DNA of 13,191 nt from Minisyncoccota bacterium (GTDB lineage: Bacteria; Patescibacteriota; Minisyncoccia; Phycocordibacterales; UBA2100): positions 1 through 13,191 of the forward strand of contig JAGOTU010000016.1 of assembly GCA_018061585.1 (NCBI GenBank), read 5' to 3'. Below the pieces are notes generated by a model. The model was given only the letters and a program-made list of their open reading frames with translations, made no database searches and was not told where the DNA came from. Every line of letters starts with the position of its first letter. Position 1 is the stretch's first letter. Positions 1-6,769 of the stretch are shown here, piece after piece. Made by a program: the position numbers and the translations under genes.

Positions 1-730
1 CGGTTGCGATGAACCGCTGCACCTCGAGGCGCCATTCCTCGAACTTCTCCTCCCATTGCTCCGGCCGGATGAAGTACTCGATCTCCATCTGCTCGAGCTC
101 CCGCACGCGGAATATAAAGTCGCGAGGCGCGATTTCGTTGCGGAACGCCTTACCGATCTGGCCGATGCCGAACGGAAGCTTGGGGTGGAACGAATCCACG
201 ACATTCTTAAAGTTCACAAAGATACCGCCCGCCGTTTCCGGTCGGAGATACGAAACTGCAGATTCATCCTCGGTCGCACCGATATGCGTCTTGAACATCA
301 TATTGAACTGACGGACATCACCAAGCGGATTCCCATCCGGGCTCTTGAGTGCTTTCTCTTTGATCAATGCATCCATCGCGGAGAGCGACATACCCTTGGT
401 GTCCACACCGGCGTCTTCAAGCAGGTGGTCAGCACGGAACCGCTTTTTGGTTTTGAGATCCTCGACGAGCGGATCAGAAAATCCCCCGACGTGACCCGAC
501 GCCTTCCACACTTCCTGATTCATTAATATTGCCGCGTCCACACCGAACATGTCGTCTCGGTTCTGGACGAACATGCGCCACCAGAGGTTCTTTATGTTGT
601 TCTTAAGTTCGATGCCGAGTGGACCGTAATCCCAGGTACCGGCGAGTCCCCCGTATATTTCGGAACCCTGGTAAATGAATCCTCGACGCTTTGCGAGCGA
701 GATGAGCTTTTCCATCGAGACATCAGACAT
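1..730 (-). CDS. glyQS: Glycyl-tRNA synthetase, alpha2 (single-chain) type, N-terminal part
   Basis: Class II aminoacyl-tRNA synthetase that charges tRNA-Gly with glycine in the cytoplasm. The gene runs off the left edge, so only the first 243 residues are present. Seen in the translation: an N-terminal MEKLISLAKRRGFIYQGSEI segment, then EIYGGLAGTWDYGPLG (residues 24-39), typical of the eukaryote/archaeal/Gram-positive dimeric GlyRS. Next come YLRPETAGGIFVNF (161-174) and class II motif 2, FRNEIAPRDFIFRVRELEQ (196-214), which carries the ATP-binding arginine. Motif 3 and the anticodon-binding domain lie outside the window. The ATG at 730 gives the family N-terminus. No Shine-Dalgarno site is seen, and a weak -10-like box lies 8 nt upstream. 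This is not the alpha/beta tetrameric GlyRS found in most Gram-negative bacteria. Confidence 0.96.
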   Translation of the reverse strand, partial: MSDVSMEKLISLAKRRGFIYQGSEIYGGLAGTWDYGPLGIELKNNIKNLWWRMFVQNRDDMFGVDAAILMNQEVWKASGHVGGFSDPLVEDLKTKKRFRADHLLEDAGVDTKGMSLSAMDALIKEKALKSPDGNPLGDVRQFNMMFKTHIGATEDESAVSYLRPETAGGIFVNFKNVVDSFHPKLPFGIGQIGKAFRNEIAPRDFIFRVRELEQMEIEYFIRPEQWEEKFEEWRLEVQRFIAT

Positions 731-738
731 ATTCAGAG

Positions 739-767
739 ATACTACAGCAATTTGAGCTACAACAGAA
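739..767 (-). promoter_or_regulatory. Possible weak promoter of glyQS
   Basis: On the minus strand a TTCTGT hexamer (762-767) is followed 17 bp later by TAGTAT (739-744, four of six matches to TATAAT). The -35 box is poor. The -10-like box ends 8 nt before the ATG, so the transcript would have almost no leader, which fits the missing Shine-Dalgarno site. This is inference from sequence only. Confidence 0.3.
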
Positions 768-806
768 TGGCCCGGGCGCGAAGCCTGGAGAAGGCTGTTG
801 CGGCGC

Positions 807-2822
807 CTATTTGACCACGGTGGCTTGGGCCGGCAGGAAGTTCGCGTCCGGTCGTACCGTCTGGCTCGTCGAGGTCTTACCGACCGCCCCCAGATTCGTG
901 GTCACATCCGGCTCGGTCTTTCGTGTCACGACCGCTCCCGTTGCTTCGTCTGTACCGGTCAGTGTTACCTCTTGGACAAGTACTGGCTGTTCCCCGATCT
1001 GACTCGCCGACGGGGTCAGACCGATCGAAATAGCAATTTGTCGCGGTTGCGTACCGTTGACCCCAACGCCCGCCTCAACCGTTCCGAGGTCCCACGTGAA
1101 TGTTCCGTTGTACTGGTTAAATGACAGGTTCTCGGTACGCGGAGCATGCGATCCTATCCAGCGCACGTATGTAGGTAGTTTTGCGGTAAGTTTCGCGTTC
1201 TGAAGTTTGCTTGTCGTGTTGGTGACCGTGAACACAAGTGCGTACGCCGTCTCGGTACCGGCTTTCGGCGGGAGTGGTCCTGAAACGCCGAATGGATTTT
1301 GCGCGTAGAGCGCCTGGGACGCGAGCTGCAGGTCTGATGCCAACCGCACCTGAGCGCGCGCGGTCGATTGCAGATTTTGGGGCACCCCGGACTCAGAGAG
1401 TCGTTTGCCTGCGGCGTTCACACTGATGTCGATCTTCGGATCGCTCGCGGCACCCGACGGCGACGGCATGACGAACGAGAATGCCACGGCTCCCTTTGTG
1501 CCGGGAGTAAGTGACTTCAGTGCGCCCTGTGTCGTACCTTTGTCCCAGATGACGGTATCATCGCTGGAACGATAGAATCCGTCGTTCACGCGCACCTTCT
1601 CTCCATCTACCAGAAGCCCGGAGAGACGGGCGACAATAACGGCGTCATTTATCTCGACCGACAGATTGTTCTGATACTCGATCGTGACCGTGACCGTCGA
1701 TCCGGGTGCGGCGATGGGTACATTCTTTTTCGGCTGCAGGTCAAAGTCGCTCGGGGCCTCTGCCGGCTGTGTGGTGTTAGTCGATATCGTAAGACCGAGG
1801 AATGCCTGCGCGATGTTCATTTCGTAGGAATTCTCCGCGAGCCTTGTCGAGACTGCGGTCGATGTGGAGTTGCGAGATCCGGCTGTGATACGGAATACCC
1901 GCTTGTCACCCTGCTCACCCGAAAGCGTTCCCTGTACCAATATCGATTTACGTTGACCCGGAGTGAAGTCTCCCAAGAGCCAGCTGCTTCCTTTGGATGG
2001 CGGCGGCGATGCACTCGAGAATTTGAATCCGAACGGATAGGTCATATCCACCACAACGTCGCGCATAGGCGCGCTCGCATTCGACGCAACACTCACCGTA
2101 AACTGCACCGGCTGACCGGAGGTCGTCTGTGTATTTCCGTCAACCGAAATAGAAAGCGGCGAAGATGTGAACGTGAGTGCATAATCGCGCTGAGAAACAA
2201 AAATGGCGCTTGATCCCTGTACTCGGTATTCAAGCTCAACCTTTACGTTACCTGACTGTCCGCCGGCACCGGAAAAGACCGCAGAGATCGTTCCCTGCCT
2301 GCGGCCACCCGGTTCGATCGTGCCGAGCGACTGTCGCAGACTCGGGAGGTCGGTCGCAAAGTCGGCGACCGACCTGGTGCCCGGCGGGAACGTAATGAGG
2401 AGATCAGCGAGTTCCAGTGGCACCCGATTCCTGTTCACTACCGTTATCTGCAGTTCCACCGGCTCACCCCCTGCTACCTGCGGCGGACCGGACACAGCAA
2501 TGTCGATGTTTCCGGGATTCGCAGGGTGGCTGCCGCCGCCAAGAAGAAAATAGTACCCAAAATACCCTGCCGCTGCGATGAAAAAAACGACCGAGAGAAT
2601 GAGTAGCCACTTGAGGATCGCGCGCGTTGTGCCAATGAACGGCGGCGCGACCTGCATCTTGCCGAGTTGTGGCTCAGGCATGTGCCAGTCATCACTCACG
2701 ATCTCACGATCGTGTTCGAGTTCTCGTCTGGGCCGCTCATGTAGCTGCCCTGAGATCTTCCGGGAATACATTGCGCGGCGCAATTGCTCTATCCGCTCAT
2801 GCTCATGGTCGGCGGGATCCAT
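807..2822 (-). CDS. Membrane-anchored surface protein with DUF11-like beta-sandwich repeats
   Basis: Protein of 671 residues with no assignable enzymatic role. It starts with about 67 polar, charged cytoplasmic residues, followed by one hydrophobic helix (about 68-94, including KWLLILSVVFFIAAAGYFGY). A long extracytoplasmic part follows, rich in Ser, Thr, Gly and Val and free of cysteine. That part shows about four similar units, at roughly 105-215, 220-315, 340-470 and 495-645. Each has a GxPVxxxVxVxN-like strand followed by a later LGxxxPG or LGTVEAG-like turn, typical of DUF11/CARDB-type beta-sandwiches in bacterial surface proteins. The topology is type II or signal-anchor, N-in. The ATG at 2822 is preferred over an in-frame ATG at 2906, because it lies 7 nt after an extended -10 box and the upstream extension would enter the divergent promoter. 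It probably acts in the cell envelope or in adhesion; the exact function is unknown. Confidence 0.8.
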   Translation of the reverse strand: MDPADHEHERIEQLRRAMYSRKISGQLHERPRRELEHDREIVSDDWHMPEPQLGKMQVAPPFIGTTRAILKWLLILSVVFFIAAAGYFGYYFLLGGGSHPANPGNIDIAVSGPPQVAGGEPVELQITVVNRNRVPLELADLLITFPPGTRSVADFATDLPSLRQSLGTIEPGGRRQGTISAVFSGAGGQSGNVKVELEYRVQGSSAIFVSQRDYALTFTSSPLSISVDGNTQTTSGQPVQFTVSVASNASAPMRDVVVDMTYPFGFKFSSASPPPSKGSSWLLGDFTPGQRKSILVQGTLSGEQGDKRVFRITAGSRNSTSTAVSTRLAENSYEMNIAQAFLGLTISTNTTQPAEAPSDFDLQPKKNVPIAAPGSTVTVTIEYQNNLSVEINDAVIVARLSGLLVDGEKVRVNDGFYRSSDDTVIWDKGTTQGALKSLTPGTKGAVAFSFVMPSPSGAASDPKIDISVNAAGKRLSESGVPQNLQSTARAQVRLASDLQLASQALYAQNPFGVSGPLPPKAGTETAYALVFTVTNTTSKLQNAKLTAKLPTYVRWIGSHAPRTENLSFNQYNGTFTWDLGTVEAGVGVNGTQPRQIAISIGLTPSASQIGEQPVLVQEVTLTGTDEATGAVVTRKTEPDVTTNLGAVGKTSTSQTVRPDANFLPAQATVVK

Positions 2823-2829
2823 TCGGTCT

Positions 2830-2838
2830 ATTCTACCA
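2830..2838 (-). promoter_or_regulatory. Extended -10 promoter of the DUF11-like gene
   Basis: The minus strand reads TGG followed by TAGAAT (hexamer 2830-2835), an extended -10 element. No -35 match lies at 17-18 bp. The hexamer ends 7 nt before the ATG at 2822, which puts the expected start site on or next to the start codon. With no Shine-Dalgarno site present, the mRNA may be leaderless. Confidence 0.45.
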
Positions 2839-2861
2839 TCGTCACATTCATTCTCTGTGGC

Positions 2862-2890
2862 TTGACGGGTCGCTGATCCCGCGATTTGAT
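2862..2890 (+). promoter_or_regulatory. Sigma-70-like promoter of the 74-aa plus-strand gene
   Basis: TTGACG (2862-2867, five of six matches) and TTTGAT (2885-2890, four of six) are separated by exactly 17 bp. Transcription would start near 2897, which leaves a leader of about 50 nt before the Shine-Dalgarno-preceded ATG at 2949. It is divergent to the promoter of the DUF11-like gene, in a 126-bp intergenic region. Confidence 0.55.
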
Positions 2891-2948
2891 GGACACCAGT
2901 GTGCACGGCTGCGTATCGCCAGAAATTCAGAGCGGGGAGAAAGCAAGC

Positions 2949-3173
2949 ATGATCGTTACGGTGCGGGTAGCGATGGAAGGATCGTCAAGAAAACCTCTTG
3001 TAGGTACCATCGAAGTAAAAGGTCCCTGTCACACCGGTGACCTCGTGACACTCATCACCGGTTGCGTCGGAAAAGTGATCGACACAACGACAATGGGATA
3101 CATAAAAGTTGAGGCAGCTCCATCAGTGTATGAACACTGTCGCAAAAATCTGAAGTGGAAGGAGGCATATTGA
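2949..3173 (+). CDS. Hypothetical 74-aa protein, orphan
   Basis: I do not recognise this protein. It is small and beta-rich in appearance (MIVTVRVAMEG, then VGTIEVKG, LVTLITG, GYIKVEAA), with three cysteines (27, 39, 64) and two histidines next to cysteines (28, 63). No membrane segment or signal peptide is seen. The ATG at 2949 is chosen because GGGGAGA (2934-2940) lies 9 nt upstream of it. An in-frame ATG at 2889 falls inside the promoter -10 box and has no ribosome binding site. The reading frame uses ordinary codons and has no competing frame on the other strand. Its own promoter, Shine-Dalgarno site and a terminator 14 bp after the stop make it a self-contained transcription unit. It is the only plus-strand gene, convergent with aclA and divergent from the DUF11-like gene. 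The Cys/His pairs might bind a metal; that is a guess. Confidence 0.65.
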   Translation: MIVTVRVAMEGSSRKPLVGTIEVKGPCHTGDLVTLITGCVGKVIDTTTMGYIKVEAAPSVYEHCRKNLKWKEAY

Positions 3174-3186
3174 ACGCCTCGAACTG

Positions 3187-3215
3187 GCCGCCTGTCGTAG
3201 GCGGCTATTCTTTTT
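3187..3215 (+). terminator. Rho-independent terminator after the 74-aa gene
   Basis: A perfect 7-bp GC-rich stem (GCCGCCT 3187-3193 with AGGCGGC 3199-3205), a 5-nt loop and a T-rich tail (TATTCTTTTT, 3206-3215) on the plus strand. It follows the stop of the 74-aa gene. The hairpin's right arm touches the aclA stop codon on the other strand. On the minus strand no T-tract follows, so it should mainly stop plus-strand transcription. Confidence 0.85.
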
Positions 3216-5007
3216 GGCCGTCTCGCTCGAACAAGAGTTCATCCGGCAAACGAAACAGCCCTTCGTCGTTGCGTTTTTGCTCGATGAAGTGCGCAATGAA
3301 CCCGACGGAACGCGGAATAATGAACAACGCATTGAAGAATTCGGCATCGATGAGCTCTGTGATCTCCTGTTCCGTATACCCTTCCTTTTCCTGCAGAAGA
3401 TCCAAAAGAAGTGCCGCCATTACGCCATCCACATTCAAAATAAGATTTCCATTCTTTGCAGTCGTGACCGCCTCTATAGAGCGGGCAAAGTCGAAGTGCG
3501 GATGCTTTGACAAAAGTGAGACAAACTCCGAGAGTGCGATCACGCGCGGATCAGGAATGCCGACGCGGTATTTGCGGTGTCCGATGCCGGAAAGCAGTAC
3601 CCCGGCTTTATTCTTAGCTTCCACATACGCCGCCGCGTCTGCAGACGTTGTCGCCCCCTCGTGCCAAGTACGCGCCGCCTCGTTTACCGCACCGCCGAAG
3701 CGAGGGCCTACAGTAAGCAGCCCTGCAGCAAGCGATGAGACCATATCCTTTCCTGCGCGCGCCGTTACCATCGTATTTACCGCGCCGGAAACGTGTCCGC
3801 CGTGGTCAATGAGTAGTTCGAAAATATTTTCAACAAAGGCAGCTGTCTCGGGCGAGACCGCTCGCCCGAGGAGCGCTTTCAATGCCGCAGCGGCAAACGC
3901 GTTGTCAGGCTGCTTGATCAATTCTCCGTCCTTCACGAATGTGGGCACGGCATCGAGATCCACAATATGCCGTGTGGAGAGAATACTTTGTTTGCGGTTC
4001 ATAAGAGACTGCGGGTCAATCGTATCACCTGCCTGCGCAGGCAGGCGAATTTCCGGCAGCGGCAGGTCCGCGAGCGCCTGCAAAAACTTCGGGAACGATT
4101 CGGGCGCGATGGCCCCCGCAGCGTTGAGTGCGTCACGTTTCGCGCGCGCGCTTTCGTCCTTGTGCGCGACAAGTGCCTTTGCGTGTCCGAATTGCATTCG
4201 CTCATCGAACGCTTCGTCTATCACGCCTGCGACGTAACATATGATCGGCTTTGTGAGCTGCTTTTTTTCCAGCATCGACACGATCTCGTACTCGTCTGAG
4301 CCGCCGAGCTCTCCGAAATACACCAGCGCCTGTGTAGCTGCATCCTCTTCTGCGAGTGCTATCACTTGTGAAAGTGCCGTTATTGGAAAACGATCGCCGC
4401 CGATCGAAAGCGAGAATGAGACCCGTTTCCCCGCACCGGAGACAGCACGAATAAGCTCGTTGGTCATGCCTCCGGAGGTAGAGACGACTGCGACCGATCC
4501 TTCTGTAGTCAGATGTGCTGCAGTTATCTGCATGACATCGGTCCCACCGATCGCACCGAGTTTGAGATACTTTGCAACGAGGAGTCCGACACCGGAAGGG
4601 CCTGCAATTACATACTTCGAGCCGAATCGGGCAATAAGTTCTGTCGCGTGACGTTCGGGCACATTCTCGGCAAACAGATGTCCGCCGAGGGCATCCGGAA
4701 ATGCTTCAAAAAATCCGATGGTTGAAGTGAGTGTCCTGCGCCCGGATTGTGCGTTCAGCATCCATCGCACGCGCACAGACGCGTCAGGCGGAACATGTGC
4801 ATAATCCTTAAAGCACGGGATCAAAAGTTCTTTTGATCCAAAAAAGAACTTCTGTGCCTTACGTGTCCCGGCGATTATACCGACGATCGACGGGCGAGGC
4901 TTGCCGGAGAGCGCATCGAAATCAAGGATCGACTGCACAATACCCGGGTGATTACCGACCACGAGGATGCCGTCCTCTCCGTTTCGTATGTGTTCGAGTA
5001 CGGTCAT
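3205..5007 (-). CDS. aclA: ATP-citrate lyase large subunit (AclA)
   Basis: Large subunit of the two-subunit ATP-citrate lyase, 600 residues, as in the roughly 600-residue bacterial AclA. With AclB it converts citrate, ATP and CoA to acetyl-CoA, oxaloacetate, ADP and phosphate. Residues 1-320 are the succinyl-CoA-synthetase-alpha-like part: STSGGMTNEL (176-185), SIGGDRFP (201-208), FGELGGSDEYE (231-241) and FGHAKA (273-278) with the phosphohistidine H275. Residues from about 365 to 600 are a citrate-synthase-like domain: LIDHGGHVSGAVNT (399-412), ARAGKDMVSSL (416-426), GIGHR (474-478, catalytic H477) and LNVDG (524-528, catalytic D527). These match the corresponding human ACLY motifs as I know them. 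The gene starts 2 bp after aclB without its own Shine-Dalgarno site, so translation is probably coupled. A palindrome-encoded RLPAQAGD segment lies between the two domains. Citryl-CoA synthetase or plain citrate synthase alone are less likely, because both halves are fused and carry all these residues. Confidence 0.96.
   Translation of the reverse strand: MTVLEHIRNGEDGILVVGNHPGIVQSILDFDALSGKPRPSIVGIIAGTRKAQKFFFGSKELLIPCFKDYAHVPPDASVRVRWMLNAQSGRRTLTSTIGFFEAFPDALGGHLFAENVPERHATELIARFGSKYVIAGPSGVGLLVAKYLKLGAIGGTDVMQITAAHLTTEGSVAVVSTSGGMTNELIRAVSGAGKRVSFSLSIGGDRFPITALSQVIALAEEDAATQALVYFGELGGSDEYEIVSMLEKKQLTKPIICYVAGVIDEAFDERMQFGHAKALVAHKDESARAKRDALNAAGAIAPESFPKFLQALADLPLPEIRLPAQAGDTIDPQSLMNRKQSILSTRHIVDLDAVPTFVKDGELIKQPDNAFAAAALKALLGRAVSPETAAFVENIFELLIDHGGHVSGAVNTMVTARAGKDMVSSLAAGLLTVGPRFGGAVNEAARTWHEGATTSADAAAYVEAKNKAGVLLSGIGHRKYRVGIPDPRVIALSEFVSLLSKHPHFDFARSIEAVTTAKNGNLILNVDGVMAALLLDLLQEKEGYTEQEITELIDAEFFNALFIIPRSVGFIAHFIEQKRNDEGLFRLPDELLFERDGQKE
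4028..4045. repeat. 18-bp perfect palindrome inside aclA
   Basis: CCTGCCTGCGCAGGCAGG is its own reverse complement and can form a 7-8 bp GC hairpin. It encodes the PAQAG stretch (residues about 323-327) in the linker between the CoA-ligase half and the citrate-synthase half of AclA. Only a half-copy (CCTGCCTGCGGC, near 2295) was noticed elsewhere in the window. It may be a dispersed palindromic element tolerated in a flexible linker. Confidence 0.6.
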
Positions 5008-5009
5008 AT

Positions 5010-6161
5010 TTATGATTGGATGAACGAGATCGCGTCTTCTACCGCGCGCGTGATCACAGCATCCGATCCGTAGATACTGCCGAACAATTGTTCACGCTCG
5101 AGAAACTCTTTCATCAGTGCAAGTCCCGCAGCTTCGTTTGGTCCCCCTCGGCGGACAAATACTTTTACACCCTGATCACGGAGCTTCGGCGCAACCTCTG
5201 TGAGCGCATCGATGATACCGAGAAAGGTCTTTTTTACGTCGGTAAAGTTGGCGACACCACCCGCCACAACGAGTGCTTTCTTCGTGGCCCCGGATCCAAG
5301 CAACAACTCCGCTATCTCGCGTGCGTATAGGTACGTTTCCTCCCTGGTCGGACCACCGCTGTATTCGCCGTAGTTCGCAAGCATTCCGCCGGCACCCCGC
5401 AGCTGCACCTCGTCTGCGATCACGATCGAACCCCCGCCGCCGGAGAGAAGGAAGAACAGCGCTCCGTCGGGATTGATCACAGAGAGCTTGAGAGACGCCG
5501 GCGTCGTGGCGGCAAGCGCTTCGACGCGAGTCTCGGCCACATGCTTCGTTTTTTGTTTGATCACATCGGCTTCGTTCCACGAGTCCCGCACAAAGAACTC
5601 CCCTGCACTGTCAACAAGTACTGCAGCGTCCAAGAGTAGAACATCATCGCCCCGCACTACGAGTGGATTGATCTCAAGGAATGCAAAGAATTCTTTTTCG
5701 AATGCACTGTACACTCTCCCCAGGAACGGCTGCGGGATACCGGTCTCTGCGGCAATCTTTGCAATGTCTGTTTCCGTCCGTATTACAGACTGCGAAACCG
5801 CCTCAGGATGCTCTTCTATGTCGACACCGCCGTCGCGTGAATAAAGAACCCGAATGCCGTCACGAACTCGCTCAAAAGAAACATATCGTGCTTCGGTCGG
5901 ATCATGTGCCACAAGCGGATCGAGGATGAATTGTGAAAATCCTTTTGCCTCCCATTCCGATATTGCCGACTTTGTTTCTCCGGCCGTCTTATCAACCGCG
6001 ACAAGCCCCTGTTTAAAGCGCTTCTTTACCCCCTGGTCCACCTTCGCAACCCAGTGTCCCGGAGGGATATCGATGCTGCCCGAGCGTAACTGCACACCGG
6101 TGTAGCTAGCTCCGAGAAGCAGCCGCTTTGCCTTATACTCGCTGAGTTTTACGCGCGCCAT
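5010..6161 (-). CDS. aclB: ATP-citrate lyase small subunit (AclB, ATP-grasp and citrate-binding)
   Basis: Small subunit of ATP-citrate lyase, 383 residues, close to the roughly 400 of bacterial AclB. The ATP-grasp part spans about 1-220: SEYKAKRLLL at the start, AKVDQGVKKRFKQGLVAV (39-56), GGVDIEE (111-117), EINPLVV (163-169) and D178 for metal binding. The C-terminal part binds citrate: LLSGGGGSIV (238-247), LANYGEYSGGP (261-271), VANFTDV (303-309) and VFVRRGGPN (334-342). All have close counterparts in the N-terminal half of human ACLY and distinguish it from ordinary SucC. The start at 6161 (MARVKLSEYK) is the family N-terminus; an upstream in-frame ATG at 6188 would add nine residues lying within the GNAT gene. 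It overlaps the end of the GNAT gene by 13 bp and is followed 2 bp later by aclA, the aclB-aclA order known from green sulfur bacteria. Confidence 0.96.
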   Translation of the reverse strand: MARVKLSEYKAKRLLLGASYTGVQLRSGSIDIPPGHWVAKVDQGVKKRFKQGLVAVDKTAGETKSAISEWEAKGFSQFILDPLVAHDPTEARYVSFERVRDGIRVLYSRDGGVDIEEHPEAVSQSVIRTETDIAKIAAETGIPQPFLGRVYSAFEKEFFAFLEINPLVVRGDDVLLLDAAVLVDSAGEFFVRDSWNEADVIKQKTKHVAETRVEALAATTPASLKLSVINPDGALFFLLSGGGGSIVIADEVQLRGAGGMLANYGEYSGGPTREETYLYAREIAELLLGSGATKKALVVAGGVANFTDVKKTFLGIIDALTEVAPKLRDQGVKVFVRRGGPNEAAGLALMKEFLEREQLFGSIYGSDAVITRAVEDAISFIQS

Positions 6162-6754
6162 ATATCGTTCTCGAACATCGCAGCCCAATTATTGTCCGGA
6201 TCGGAATACTCTTCAGAATAAATAAATCCGAGCTTGGTGGCGAGTGCGACACTTGCCTCGTTGTGCGAACTCACGCCTGCCCAGAGTTTTACTCCGGGAT
6301 TACGTTCTTTGTAGTCCTTGATCGCAAACCGCATAAATGTAGTCATTAGACCCCGTCCGCGAAACTGGCCATACGAGCGGTACACAACAGTATGTGCGTC
6401 GCCGGTCGGCTGGGCATATTCCTCTTTGAGTTCGGCTTCGCTCAGATAGCGTAATGATTTGCGACCGATAGGTTTCGGACCGAACCAGGCAAGCGCCGCG
6501 AGCAAACCCTCGGCGTTGATGAGCGCATACGGCGTACGCCCCTTACCGAACCACTCTTCGTACGATCCTTCTCCGAAACGCTTGTAGTCTGATGTGTGTT
6601 TTTGAAGCTCAGTATCGTTCGTATCGAGTGAATACGTAATGAGCTGGTCGATGAGCAGTTTGTCGAGACCGATCACGATGTCAAACGACTCCCCGTCACG
6701 CGCAGAGCACGATCCGATCACAACGCGTTCGTACATGGGAGGAACAGGAATCAT
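6149..6754 (-). CDS. GNAT-family N-acetyltransferase
   Basis: Protein of 201 residues with GNAT features near the C-terminus. The acetyl-CoA pyrophosphate loop is YRSYGQFRGRGLMTTF (125-140, the Q-x-x-G-x-G pattern with Q130, G133, G135), and SSHNEASVALATKLGF (162-177) is the usual end of the fold. The substrate cannot be told: it could be a protein amino group, an amino acid or a small amine. The N-terminal 90 residues are not recognised. The ATG at 6754 begins 15 bp after the recO stop; a second ATG at 6736 (MYERVVIG) is possible, and neither has a clear Shine-Dalgarno site. The stop codon lies inside aclB, giving a 13-bp overlap and suggesting coupled translation with the enzyme that makes acetyl-CoA. 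That coupling is visible; a functional link is inference. Confidence 0.8.
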   Translation of the reverse strand: MIPVPPMYERVVIGSCSARDGESFDIVIGLDKLLIDQLITYSLDTNDTELQKHTSDYKRFGEGSYEEWFGKGRTPYALINAEGLLAALAWFGPKPIGRKSLRYLSEAELKEEYAQPTGDAHTVVYRSYGQFRGRGLMTTFMRFAIKDYKERNPGVKLWAGVSSHNEASVALATKLGFIYSEEYSDPDNNWAAMFENDIWRA

Positions 6755-6769
6755 GTGCAGAGAGTAGCG

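Noticed and set aside
776..806. Imperfect hairpin (GGCGC..AGCCT / AGGCT..GCGCC) between the DUF11-like gene and glyQS
   Set aside because: The stems are broken and no T-tract follows on the minus strand, so it is not called a terminator.
3155..4237. Plus-strand open frame of 360 codons opposite aclA
   Set aside because: Antisense to conserved aclA, with low-complexity Ser/Ala-rich translation and no known motif. It would also run through the terminator at 3187-3215.
3205..6161. Reading aclBA as SucCD (succinyl-CoA synthetase) plus a separate citrate synthase
   Set aside because: AclA is one uninterrupted frame carrying both the CoA-ligase histidine region and the citrate-synthase domain. 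AclB carries the citrate-binding motifs of ACL.
6162..6188. Upstream ATG adding nine residues to AclB
   Set aside because: The MARVKLSEYK start matches the family N-terminus; the extension lies inside the GNAT gene.
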